Shown: positions 48,501 to 57,181 of the stretch, piece by piece | Numbering within the stretch: the stretch's first letter is position 1 | Layout of the letters: each line of letters opens with the position of its first letter | Assembly (NCBI RefSeq): GCF_023734135.1 | Contig: NZ_AP025730.1 | Span: forward strand, 930,001-994,000 | DNA: 64,000 bases | From: Sphaerotilus microaerophilus | Lineage (GTDB): Bacteria; Pseudomonadota; Gammaproteobacteria; Burkholderiales; Burkholderiaceae_C | Reading direction: 5' to 3' | Position numbers and translations under genes: made by a program | Notes under the pieces: generated by a model | What the model was told of the DNA's origin: nothing | Databases searched by the model: none | Seen by the model: only the letters and a program-made list of their open reading frames with translations

Positions 48501-48680
48501 GGCGTGATGGGCGGCATGATCACCGCCACCGTGCTGGCCGTGTTCCTCGTGCCGGTGTTCTTCGTCGTCATCCGCCGTCTCTTCCCGGCCAGCGGCCACG
48601 AGGCGCCGCATGCCACCACGATCGGCTCGGCCGCCACCGATGCCGCCGCCGCGGCCGTCCTGCGCAAGGGAGGCCACTGA
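45501..48680 (+). CDS. RND multidrug efflux pump, HAE1 family (AcrB/MexB-like)
   Basis: This 1,059-residue inner membrane proton antiporter begins with the family start SRFFIDRPIFAWVIA and has twelve membrane segments in two groups. The proton-relay aspartates D408-D409 sit in GILVDDAIVVVEN. It exports hydrophobic or amphiphilic drugs and solvents; the particular substrates are not deducible. The ATG at 45501 follows GCAGGAG. Its stop shares one base with the next start (TGATG). Confidence 0.96.
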   Translation: MNSRFFIDRPIFAWVIALFILVLGAAAITRLPVAQYPTVAPPSIVISTAYPGASAKVMEDSVLSVIEQELSGAPGLIYMEGSADATGSGSITATFEPGSDVSIAQIEVQNRLSRATPRLPASVTQQGVRVDKARSNFLMVVVLTSSNPAYDPVALADYAVRNIQPELLRVPGVGQAQLFASERAMRVWLDPAKLVGYGLSTADVNNAIRAQNLQISAGSVGGLPAVGQQTQYASITVNGQLGSAEQFGAILLRANTDGSSVRLKDVARIEVGAQAYANASRLNGQMSAALGIQLSPTGNALATANAIRERMAALKAFMPEGVDYVIPFDTSKFVKISIQEVVKTLAEAIALVFVVMLLFLQNIRYTLIPTIVVPVALTGTFAVMLALGYSINVLTLFGMVLAIGILVDDAIVVVENVERIMAEEGLGPREATIKAMGQITGAIIGITVVLVSVFVPMAFFSGSVGNIYRQFSVAMVASMMFSAFMALSLTPALCATLLKPVAPGHHEKRGFFGAFNRGFKRTAKGYEGLVGRILPQAGRYLVIYGAILAAVALMYRSLPTSFLPNEDQGYIVVNMQLPPGASVQRTEAVVRQVEGFIMKQPEVDKIISVLGFSFSGSGQNAALAFVPLKPWEERSGKEHSAQALAGRTFGAMMAVRDGFIFALSPPPIPELGNATGFTFRLQDRAGQGREALLAARGQLLGMAAKSPVLQGVRPDGLEDAPQLQLDIDRERAAALGVGFDSIGSVLATAMGSTYVNDFPNAGRLQRVVVQAEAAARMQPEDVLRLHVPNSRGQQVPLSAFASTRWVTGPVQTVRYNGYPAMKIAGDAAPGHSTGDAMAEMEKLAAQLPPGFGFEWTGQSREEKLSGAQATILLAFSMLAVFLCLSALYESWSIPVAVLLVVPLGIVGALAGVWMRGMPNDVYFKVGLITIIGLSAKNAILIIEFAKDLQAEGKGLIEATLEACHLRFRPILMTSFAFILGVLPLATASGAGSASQRAIGTGVMGGMITATVLAVFLVPVFFVVIRRLFPASGHEAPHATTIGSAATDAAAAAVLRKGGH

Positions 48681-50125
48681 TGCGCCGGCTCACCCCGATC
48701 ATCCCGATCACCCGCGGCCCGGCTCGGGCCACCCTGCTGGCCGCGGCACTGGCCGTGGCTGGCCTGACGGGCTGCACCAGCCTGGCGCCGACCTACCAGC
48801 GCCCCGCCGCCCCGGTGCCGGCCCTGCTGCCAGTGCCCGCCCAGGCGGCGGCATCGGCCGCGCTGACCCTGCCCGAGCAGGCCCAGGTGCCGCTGGCCTG
48901 GGCCGACTTCGTGCGTGACGAGCGCCTGCGCGGCCTGGTGCGCCAGGCCCTGGCCGCCAACCGCGACCTGCGCGTCGCGGCGCTGGGCGTGCAGCGTGCC
49001 CAGGCCCAGCTCGGCTTGGCCGATGCCGACCGCTGGCCCACCGTCAACGCCGCCTTCAACACCAGCCGGGCACCCAACACCCAGGGCGTGCAGACCACCG
49101 GCTTCCAGCTCGGCCTGCAGGTCAGCGCCTGGGAGCTGGACTTCTTTGGCCGCCTGCGCAGCCTCAGCGATGCCGCCCAGGCGCAGTGGCTGTCCAGCGA
49201 GGCCGGCCGGCGCAGCAGCGAGCTGGCGCTGGTGGCCGCTGTGATCAGCGCCGACCGCAGCCTGGCGGCCGACCTGGCCGTGCTGGCGCTGGCCGAGCGC
49301 ACCCGTGCCAGCCGCGCCGACAGCCTGCGCCTGACGCAGTTGCGCTTCGATGGCGGTGCCGCCTCTCAGCTGGAACGCCAGACCGCCGCCAGCCTGGCCG
49401 CCCAGGCCGATGCGGCGCTGGCCCAGGCCCGCCGCCAGGTTGCGCTGGACCGCAATGCGCTGGCCCTGCTGCTGGGCGGCACGGTGCCGGCCGAGGCGGT
49501 GCCTGGCAGCGCCTCCGCCTCCGGCGCCGTGGCCGTGGCCGAGCCGCTCGCCCCGGTGCCCACCGGGCTGGATTCGGCTGTGCTGCTGCGTCGGCCCGAC
49601 GTGCTGCAGGCCGAGCAGGCGCTCATCGCCGCCAACGCCAACATCGGTGCGGCGCGCGCCGCCTACTTTCCGCGCATCAGCCTCACCGGCAGTGCCGGGC
49701 TGGTCAGCGGCGACCTGGGCAACCTGCTGGGTGGCGGCACCTTCGCCTGGTCGATCGCCTCGCAGGCGGTGGCGGCCATCTTCGACCACGGCCGCAACCG
49801 CGCCAATGTCGAGGTCTCGACGCTCAACCGCGACATCGCCGTCGCCCAGTACGAGAAGGCCGTACAGAGCGCCTTCCGCGACAGCGCCGACGCCCTGGCC
49901 GGCCTGGCCACCTGGCGCAGCCAGCTCGACGCCCAGCAGCAGCAGCTCGCCGCCGTGCGCGAGATCGCCCGCCTCACCGACCTGCGCTACCGCAACGGTG
50001 CCGCCAGCGAGCTGGAGCGCCTGGACGCCGAGCGCAGCCTCTTCGCGGCCGAGCAGGCGGTGATCCAGGTGCAGCTGGCCGAGCAGCTCAACCGCGTGGC
50101 GCTGTGGAAGGCGCTGGGGGGGTGA
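48680..50125 (+). CDS. outer membrane efflux channel, NodT/OprM family
   Basis: This 481-residue lipoprotein has a signal ending at LTGCTS (lipobox cysteine near 31) and two repeats of the TolC-like helical hairpin and beta-strand pattern, as in YFPRISLTGSAGLVSGDLG. It forms the trimeric channel for the pump encoded upstream. The ATG follows GGGAGG and overlaps the pump stop; a much longer upstream frame lies over the pump gene and is not coding. The operon ends here, 24 bases before the convergent PIN gene. Confidence 0.95.
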   Translation: MRRLTPIIPITRGPARATLLAAALAVAGLTGCTSLAPTYQRPAAPVPALLPVPAQAAASAALTLPEQAQVPLAWADFVRDERLRGLVRQALAANRDLRVAALGVQRAQAQLGLADADRWPTVNAAFNTSRAPNTQGVQTTGFQLGLQVSAWELDFFGRLRSLSDAAQAQWLSSEAGRRSSELALVAAVISADRSLAADLAVLALAERTRASRADSLRLTQLRFDGGAASQLERQTAASLAAQADAALAQARRQVALDRNALALLLGGTVPAEAVPGSASASGAVAVAEPLAPVPTGLDSAVLLRRPDVLQAEQALIAANANIGAARAAYFPRISLTGSAGLVSGDLGNLLGGGTFAWSIASQAVAAIFDHGRNRANVEVSTLNRDIAVAQYEKAVQSAFRDSADALAGLATWRSQLDAQQQQLAAVREIARLTDLRYRNGAASELERLDAERSLFAAEQAVIQVQLAEQLNRVALWKALGG

Positions 50126-50149
50126 CTCGGCGTGGCCGAGTAGCCATCC

Positions 50150-50578
50150 TCAAGGCTCAACGAAGGGGTTGACGATGCGCAGTCGCCCCTCGATCAGTTG
50201 CCCGTGCTGCAGGTCTTCGGAGTACAGCGTCGTGCAACCGACGGCCAAGGCCGCAGCAATGATCTGGCTGTCCCAGATGCTGACGGACATGCGCTCTCGC
50301 AGCAAGGACGCGGAATGGAGTTGGGCCTCGTCGGCTTCGACGACGCGGCACTGGCCATACCAGCTGCGTACCAACTCGCGCAAGGCCGCTTCGGTCACAC
50401 CCGCTTTGCGAAGCAGGTTGACACTGACCTCGCGGATCACCTGGGTGCTGACGACCGGCCATTCCAGGCTGGACAGCAGTTCCCTGGCCCTGGCTCGCCG
50501 CGGATCGGGCGGTGACGACTCGATCAGCGCGCAGAGCCAGACGTTCGAGTCGACGAACGCGTCACGGGTGACGGGCAT
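50150..50578 (-). CDS. PIN domain ribonuclease toxin (VapC-like)
   Basis: This 142-residue PIN protein has the acidic metal site expected of VapC-type RNases: D10 in FVDSNVW, an aspartate in SIWDSQI, and SEDL near the end, plus a mid-protein glutamate. It overlaps the upstream antitoxin-like gene by 17 bases, the usual arrangement of a toxin-antitoxin pair. It would cleave RNA when free of its antitoxin. Sequence does not show the RNA target. Confidence 0.88.
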   Translation of the reverse strand: MPVTRDAFVDSNVWLCALIESSPPDPRRARARELLSSLEWPVVSTQVIREVSVNLLRKAGVTEAALRELVRSWYGQCRVVEADEAQLHSASLLRERMSVSIWDSQIIAAALAVGCTTLYSEDLQHGQLIEGRLRIVNPFVEP

Positions 50579-50792
50579 TGGCTTCTTCGCGGGTCAATGC
50601 CGTGAAATCGGGTACTTGGAACGGGGCTGCCAGGTAGGAGGCCAGTGGGCGAGGCGGGGCCGGTTTCGCCTGGTCGGCGGCAGGCCGGGGCAGGCCTGCC
50701 CGCAGGGCCAGGAAATCGACGAAGTCGAACACTTCGGCCTGCTTTTCCTGGGGAAGCGTCTTGAGCGTTTCGATCAGTTCGGCATAACCCAT
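50562..50792 (-). CDS. putative antitoxin of the PIN toxin (DUF2281-like)
   Basis: This 76-residue protein has an N-terminal helical region GYAELIETLKTLPQEKQAEVFDFVDFL, quoted here in part, of the DUF2281/VapB-like kind, then a proline-rich tail ending ALTREEANARHP. It is encoded just before and overlaps the PIN toxin, and starts at ATG 50792 after AAGGATG. By position it is the antitoxin. DNA-binding residues are not obvious, so it may regulate weakly or through the complex. Confidence 0.75.
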   Translation of the reverse strand: MGYAELIETLKTLPQEKQAEVFDFVDFLALRAGLPRPAADQAKPAPPRPLASYLAAPFQVPDFTALTREEANARHP

Positions 50793-50841
50793 GCTGCATC
50801 CTTGGTTGCCAGATGGTCGCCGGTCAGTCTAACGCCCCGCC

Positions 50842-52058
<1,217 letters not shown>

Positions 52059-52062
<4 letters not shown>

Positions 52063-52862
52063 GTCGGTGCTTCCCCGGTGGCAGCGGCGGCCTGCTCGGC
52101 ATCGCTGCCCATGGCCTGGGCGGGGGCAGCGCGGCCCAGCGCGGCGGGATGCGGGTTGAGCTCGTCGCGCTCGATGCGGCCGTCGCGGAAGTGCACCAGC
52201 CGGCGGGCGTAGGCGGCCATGTCGGGCTCGTGGGTGACCATCAGCACGGTGATGCCGTGCTCGGCGTTGAGGGCCCAGAGCAGCCCCATGATCTCGTGGC
52301 TGCGCGCCGAGTCGAGGTTGCCGGTGGGCTCGTCGGCCAGCAGCACGGTGGGCTGGGTGACGATGGCCCGCGCGATGGCCACGCGCTGCTGCTGGCCGCC
52401 GGAGAGTTCGGCTGGCGTGTGGTGCTCCCAGCCGGCCAGGCCGACCTGGGCCAGCGCGGCGCGGGCGGCGGCATGGCGCTGGGCGGCGCTCTCGCCGCGG
52501 TAGAGCAGCGGCAGCTCGACGTTCTCCTGCGCCGAGGTGCGCGCCAGCAGGTTGAAGCCCTGGAAGACGAAGCCCAGGTGGCGGCGGCGCAGTCGCGCAC
52601 GCTGGTCGCGCGTGAGACGCTGCACCTCGACGCCCTGGAAGGCGTAGCTGCCGCTGCTGGGTACGTCCAGGCAGCCGAGCAGGTTCATCACGGTGGACTT
52701 GCCCGAGCCGCTCGGGCCCATCACGGCGACGAACTCGCCCGCGGCGATCGTCAGGTCCACACCCTTGAGCGCCTGGAAAGCCGCCTGGCCGCTGCCGAAG
52801 GTCTTGGTGATGCCGCGCAGGCGGATCAGCTCCGCCCCGGCGGGGAGCGACGGTGGGTTCAC
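52059..52862 (-). CDS. MacB-type ABC transporter ATPase
   Basis: This 267-residue ATPase has Walker [10 protein letters not shown] at 49-57, signature LSGGQQQR, Walker B VLLADEPTGNLD and the family phrase FQGFNLLARTSAQENVELPL. This matches the LolD/MacB nucleotide-binding group. It starts at GTG 52862, overlapping the adaptor stop as GTGA with GGAGCCGCC before it. The C-terminal 40 residues are Ala-rich. It powers the separate MacB permease encoded downstream. Confidence 0.93.
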
Positions 52863-54199
52863 TTGGCGGCTCCAGTGGAACCGCTGGCTTGCTCGGTGAT
52901 GACCGCCATGCCTTCGCGCAGGGCCGGGCCGCTGACCTCGGTGAGGCGGCCGTTGCTGAGGCCGGCCGTCACCTCGACGGCCACGGGCCGGCCGTCCTGC
53001 AGCACCCACAGGCGCTTCGGGCCGCTGCCGGCGCCGCCGGACTTGTCGGCCGCACCGCTGCTGCGCCGCGGCGTGGCACCGCCGGGTGGGCGCGGCATCA
53101 GCTTGGAGACGATGCCGCCGCCTGCGCCGCTGGCCGCGGCTGCCGGCGCGCTGCCCGGGCTGCTGCCGGCCTCGGCCGGGGTGAAGCGCAGCGCCCGGTT
53201 GGGCACCAGCCACACGTCGCGGCGCTCGGTGGCGGTGATCACCGCGGTGGCGGTCATGCCGGGGCGCAGGCTGAGGTCGGCGTTGGGCACGTCCATCAGC
53301 GTGGTGTAGGTGACCACGTTGTCGGTGATGGTGGAGCCGTAGGCCACGCGCACGATCTGCGCCGGGTAGTGGCGCCCCGGCCAGGCGCTGACGCTGAACT
53401 TGGCCGCCTGGCCGGCCTGCACCTGGCCGACGTCGGCCTCGTCGACGTTGACCGAGAGTTGCAGCCGGCTCAGGTCCTCGGCGATGGTGAACAGCGTCAC
53501 CGCCTGCAGCGAGGCGGCCACCGCGTAGCCGGGCTCGACCGCGCGGGTCAGCACCACGCCGTCGATCGGCGAGCGGATGGAGGCCTTGGACAGGTTGGTC
53601 TCGTTGGTGCTCAGCGTGGCGCGAGCGCTGGTGACGGCTGCGCGCGCGGCGTTCTCGGCCGCCACTGTCTTGTCGAGCGTGGCGCGGGCGCTGTCCAGCT
53701 CGGCCGCCGAAGGTACCTGGCCGTTCGACAGCCGGTGCACCTCCTCCAGGCGCTGCAGGTTGGCGCGCGCCTCCTTGACCGCGGCCACCGCCTGGCCGAC
53801 GCCGGCGTCGGCCGAGGCCACCGCGGCGCGGGCGCTGGCGATCTGGTCGAGCAGCTTGGCGGTGTCGAGCTCGACCAGCACCTGGCCCTTCTTCACCACG
53901 TCGTTGACGTCCACCCGCACCTGCGCGACCGTGCCGGACAGCTCGCTGCCGATGCTCACGGTGCGGGTGGCCTGCAGCTTGCCGTTGGCGGTGACGTTGA
54001 GCTGCAGCGTGCCGCGCGCCAGCGGCTCGGTGACGAAGCGCGGTGCGGCCTGCTGGGCGCTGCGGCCCAGCCACCACCAGGCGGTGCCGGCGGCGATGAG
54101 CAGCAGCGCGGCCAGCACCCAGGGCAGCGGGCGGCGCCACCCGGGGCGGACGGCCTCGTCGCCGAGCAGGTTCTGGAGGGAGGAGGAAGCGGAGGTCAT
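52859..54199 (-). CDS. macA: MacA-type periplasmic adaptor
   Basis: This 446-residue adaptor has an N-terminal membrane anchor near residues 25-45 and biotinyl-lipoyl and hairpin domains with SELSGTVAQVRVDVNDVVKKG and ASIRSPIDGVV. A beta-barrel region follows with an unusual long Gly/Pro/Ala-rich insertion near 320-370. It links the MacB-type pump to the outer membrane channel. The ATG at 54199 is preferred over a TTG 36 bases upstream, which would overlap the channel gene. It lies 19 bases after the channel stop. Confidence 0.9.
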   Translation of the reverse strand: MTSASSSLQNLLGDEAVRPGWRRPLPWVLAALLLIAAGTAWWWLGRSAQQAAPRFVTEPLARGTLQLNVTANGKLQATRTVSIGSELSGTVAQVRVDVNDVVKKGQVLVELDTAKLLDQIASARAAVASADAGVGQAVAAVKEARANLQRLEEVHRLSNGQVPSAAELDSARATLDKTVAAENAARAAVTSARATLSTNETNLSKASIRSPIDGVVLTRAVEPGYAVAASLQAVTLFTIAEDLSRLQLSVNVDEADVGQVQAGQAAKFSVSAWPGRHYPAQIVRVAYGSTITDNVVTYTTLMDVPNADLSLRPGMTATAVITATERRDVWLVPNRALRFTPAEAGSSPGSAPAAAASGAGGGIVSKLMPRPPGGATPRRSSGAADKSGGAGSGPKRLWVLQDGRPVAVEVTAGLSNGRLTEVSGPALREGMAVITEQASGSTGAAK

Positions 54200-54218
54200 G
54201 GGCGACGTGACGATGGAT

Positions 54219-55703
54219 TCAGGGGTTCGGGGCAACGCCGGCAGGGGCGGCCGTTGCAGGGCCGGTGTCTTCCCAGCCGCCGCCCAGGGCCTTGTAGAGG
54301 CGGATCAGGTTCAGGCGCTCGTCGGTGCGGGCGCTGGCCAGGCTGTTGTCGGCCGAGAGGGCGCTGCGCTGGGCATCGAGCAGGGTGCCGAAGTCGATCA
54401 GCCCGGCCTGGTAGCGCTGGCGCGCCAGCAGCAGGGCGGTCTGGGCCGCGTTCTGCGCCTCGCCGAGTGAGCGCAGCTGGGCGCGCGTGGCGCCGAGTGC
54501 GGTCAGCGCGTTCTCGACGTCCTCCAGCGCCGCCAGCACCGCCGCGCGGTAGCTGGCGCGGGCCTGCGCCAGCACGGCCTGCTGCTGGTCGATGGCGGCG
54601 CGGCGTGTGCCGCCGTCCCAGATCGGCCAGTCCACCGCCGCGGCCACGCCGCTGACCAGGGCCCCGGCCGTGCCCAGGCCGGAGAGCGTGGCGGCCTTCA
54701 GCGCCAGGCTGCCGCTCAGGCTGAAGCGGGGCCAGCGCTGGGCCTGGCGTTGGCCGAGCCGTTCGGCCTCGGCCTGGATGGCCAGTTCGGCGGCGCGCAC
54801 GTCCGGGCGCTGGCGCAGCAGCTCGGCGGGCACACCGGCGGGCAGGTCGCGGGTACTGGCGGGCAGGCGGTCGGCGCTGCCCAGCCGTTCGCGCAAGGCA
54901 GCCGGCGGCTGGCCGAGCAGCACGGCGAGGCGGTGCTCGGACTGGGCGATCGACGCCTCCAGCGCCGGCAGGTTGGCGTGCAGCTGCTCGGTGGACAGGC
55001 GCGCCTGCTCGGCGTCCAGCGTGCTGGCCAGCCCGGCCTGGGCGCGCCAGCGTGTCAGCGCCAGGGTCTGCTCCTGGGCGGCGAGGTTGTCGCGGGCGAT
55101 GCGCCACTGCGTGCGGCTGCCGCGCAACGTGGCGTAGGCGATGCCCACCTCGGCGGTCACCGTCATGCGGGTGGTGGCCAGGTCGGCGGCGGAGGCGGCC
55201 ATGTCCAGATCGCGCCCGCGCTGCGCGGCCGACTGGGCACCGAAGAAATCCGGCTCCCAGCTGGCATCCAGCCCGGCCTGCCAGGTGTTGACGCCACCCG
55301 TGGCGCGGCTGCGATTGCGGCTGAGGCCGGCGCTGCTGCCGAGCTGGGGCGAGGCGCCAGCGGCCTGGCTGTCCCGCAGTGCGCGGGCCTGGTCGAGCCG
55401 GGCGCGGGCGATGGCCAGGTCGGTGTTGCCCTGCAGGGCCTCGTCGATCAGGGCGGTGAGCAGCGGGTCGTCGAACTGCTGCCACCAGCGCGCCAGGGCA
55501 GGGCGGTCCAGCGTGGCGGGACGTTGGCTGGCTGCGGAACCAGCGGAAGCGGCGGCCGCAGCGGACCACGCAGCGGGCGGGGTCAGTGCCGCTTCGCGGG
55601 CTGTGCCAACGGGCGCCGTGCTGGCACAGGCGGCCAACAGGGCGGTGGACACCAGGAGCGGCCAAAGTGGCCAGCGGGGGAGGAAGACAGTTGCAGGTGA
55701 CAC
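54219..55703 (-). CDS. outer membrane efflux channel, NodT family
   Basis: This 494-residue lipoprotein has a signal ending at LLAACAS and two TolC-like repeats, for example LVSGVAAAVDWPIWDGG in the second. It starts with GTG at 55703; a clear ribosome site is not seen. It is the first gene of the MacAB-type operon (channel, adaptor, ATPase, permease), so the whole tripartite exit path is encoded together. A perfect palindrome at 55743-55760 lies 40 bases upstream. Confidence 0.92.
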   Translation of the reverse strand: MSPATVFLPRWPLWPLLVSTALLAACASTAPVGTAREAALTPPAAWSAAAAASAGSAASQRPATLDRPALARWWQQFDDPLLTALIDEALQGNTDLAIARARLDQARALRDSQAAGASPQLGSSAGLSRNRSRATGGVNTWQAGLDASWEPDFFGAQSAAQRGRDLDMAASAADLATTRMTVTAEVGIAYATLRGSRTQWRIARDNLAAQEQTLALTRWRAQAGLASTLDAEQARLSTEQLHANLPALEASIAQSEHRLAVLLGQPPAALRERLGSADRLPASTRDLPAGVPAELLRQRPDVRAAELAIQAEAERLGQRQAQRWPRFSLSGSLALKAATLSGLGTAGALVSGVAAAVDWPIWDGGTRRAAIDQQQAVLAQARASYRAAVLAALEDVENALTALGATRAQLRSLGEAQNAAQTALLLARQRYQAGLIDFGTLLDAQRSALSADNSLASARTDERLNLIRLYKALGGGWEDTGPATAAPAGVAPNP

Positions 55704-55742
55704 GGGCTGGGGGGCTCCAGACGGCGGCCCGAGGCCGCACGG

Positions 55743-55760
55743 TTCACTTTGTAAAGTGAA
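55743..55760. promoter_or_regulatory. palindrome upstream of the MacAB-type efflux operon, candidate operator
   Basis: TTCACTTT at 55743-55750 is exactly inverted as AAAGTGAA at 55753-55760 around GT. At 18 bases and 40 bases before the GTG start it fits a TetR- or MarR-type repressor site. No such regulator gene adjoins. Confidence 0.55.
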
Positions 55761-55879
55761 GCGGGCTCGCCCGTGTGGATGTCACGTAAAGAACTGTGCG
55801 ATGGTCCGCTGGCCGTGGCGTCGGGAGGGCCCAGCTTGATCCTGGTCAGGATGGTGCCATCAGGGAAAGCGCTTTGTTC

Positions 55880-55973
55880 CCCTATCCAGCGGCCACCGCG
55901 GATCCGGCTTTGCCGGTCCGCTGGTGGCGCCCCCTTGAGGGGGAGCGGCGTCAGCCGCAACGGGGGTGGGTCA
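55880..55973 (-). repeat. dispersed intergenic palindromic repeat, copy B
   Basis: Read on the minus strand this block begins TGACCCACCCCC, carries CCCCC-TCAA-GGGGG (55930-55943), then GACCGGCAAAGCCGGATCC. These are the same features, in the same order, as copy A at 35356. It lies after the stop of the diguanylate cyclase gene. Confidence 0.65.
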
Positions 55974-55975
55974 TT

Positions 55976-57127
55976 TCAGGGCGACATCACCACCTGGTTG
56001 CGCCCGGCGCGCTTGGCCTCGTAGAGCGCGGCGTCGGCGCGGCGCAGCAGGTCGTCGAGCGAGGTGTCCTTGCTGCGGTGGGCGGTCAGGCCGGCGCTGT
56101 ATTCCAGCGTGAAGCCCAGCTCCTGCTCGGAGCGGCGGCGCAGGCGCTGGCGCAGGCGCTGGTCGAAGGCCAGCGCGGCCGCCTCGTTGGTGTGCGACAG
56201 CAGCACGCAGAACTCCTCGCCGCCGTAGCGGCCCACCAGATCGCCGCTGCGCAGCTCCTCGCGCAGCACGCTGGCGGTGAGCTGCAGGGCCTGGTCGCCG
56301 GTGGCATGGCCGCGGCGGTCGTTGATCTGCTTGAAGCGGTCCAGGTCGATCATCAGCATGATCATCGGGTGGCCGTAGCGCTTGGCGTCGGCCAGCTGCA
56401 GTTCGGTGCGCTCGGACCAGGCGCGGCGGTTGAGCACCTGGGTCAGGCCGTCGGTGATGGCCAGCGTCTTCAGCTGCGCCTCGGCCTCTTCGCGATAGGC
56501 CGCCAGCACGCCGATGCCGGTCAGCACCGTCGCGGCGTTGTTCAGCAAAGAGCCGATCAGGTTGACCGGGTGCGGGGTGGCAAAGGTCGGGTACAGCTCG
56601 GTGAAGAAAGCGCCCAGCACGCCACACCAGAGCGTCACCAGGGCGAGGGTGGCCATCGACCCCCCGATCAGCGAGCGCCAGCGCCAGCTGCCGGGCGCGC
56701 CGGGGCGGATGGCCTCGGCCGCCAGCCACAGCATCTGAGCGCCGATCACCCCGTTGGCCAGGCCGACCCGCCAGGGGTAGTGGTGAAAGGTCAGCGCGTA
56801 CAGCAGCGGCATCACCAGCGCGGCCAGGTAGAGCCTGCGCGGCAGGCAGGGGCGGCCACGCCATTTGCGCACCGCCTGCAGCAGCAGAACCAGACTGAGC
56901 GACATCAGCAGCATCGCCGGGGCGGAGAGCAGCAGGTCGCCCCAGGTGTCGCGGAAGAAGCCCGACGCCACCAGGCAGCTCCAGCCGATCGCCTGGGTCA
57001 GCGCACTGGCCTGGGCGCACAGCGCCGCGCGGCTGCCCTGGCCGAGCAGGGCCACCGACAGGCCCAACGCCACCGCGGTCACGTTGACCGTGTAGACGAT
57101 CATCAGGGTCAGGCTGTCGAGCGGCAT
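55976..57127 (-). CDS. membrane diguanylate cyclase (GGDEF domain)
   Basis: This 383-residue protein has six or so membrane segments in residues 1-210, then a GGDEF domain. The active site is GGEEF near residue 303, and the product-inhibition site RSGD lies five residues before it (RxxD-x5-GGEEF). It should make cyclic di-GMP and be feedback inhibited. The membrane part has no recognised sensor domain. It stands alone beside amn, whose stop is 54 bases upstream of its start. Confidence 0.93.
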   Translation of the reverse strand: MPLDSLTLMIVYTVNVTAVALGLSVALLGQGSRAALCAQASALTQAIGWSCLVASGFFRDTWGDLLLSAPAMLLMSLSLVLLLQAVRKWRGRPCLPRRLYLAALVMPLLYALTFHHYPWRVGLANGVIGAQMLWLAAEAIRPGAPGSWRWRSLIGGSMATLALVTLWCGVLGAFFTELYPTFATPHPVNLIGSLLNNAATVLTGIGVLAAYREEAEAQLKTLAITDGLTQVLNRRAWSERTELQLADAKRYGHPMIMLMIDLDRFKQINDRRGHATGDQALQLTASVLREELRSGDLVGRYGGEEFCVLLSHTNEAAALAFDQRLRQRLRRRSEQELGFTLEYSAGLTAHRSKDTSLDDLLRRADAALYEAKRAGRNQVVMSP

Positions 57128-57181
57128 GGGGCTGCGGGCGTCGTGGCGGCGGCGGGTGAGCGGGTCAGACGGCCCGGGGCC

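Noticed and set aside
45261..48677. Long minus-strand open frame of over 1,100 codons opposite the RND pump gene
   Set aside because: The plus-strand pump is a complete, motif-rich AcrB homologue. The opposite frame is low-complexity His/Gly/Asp-rich sequence.
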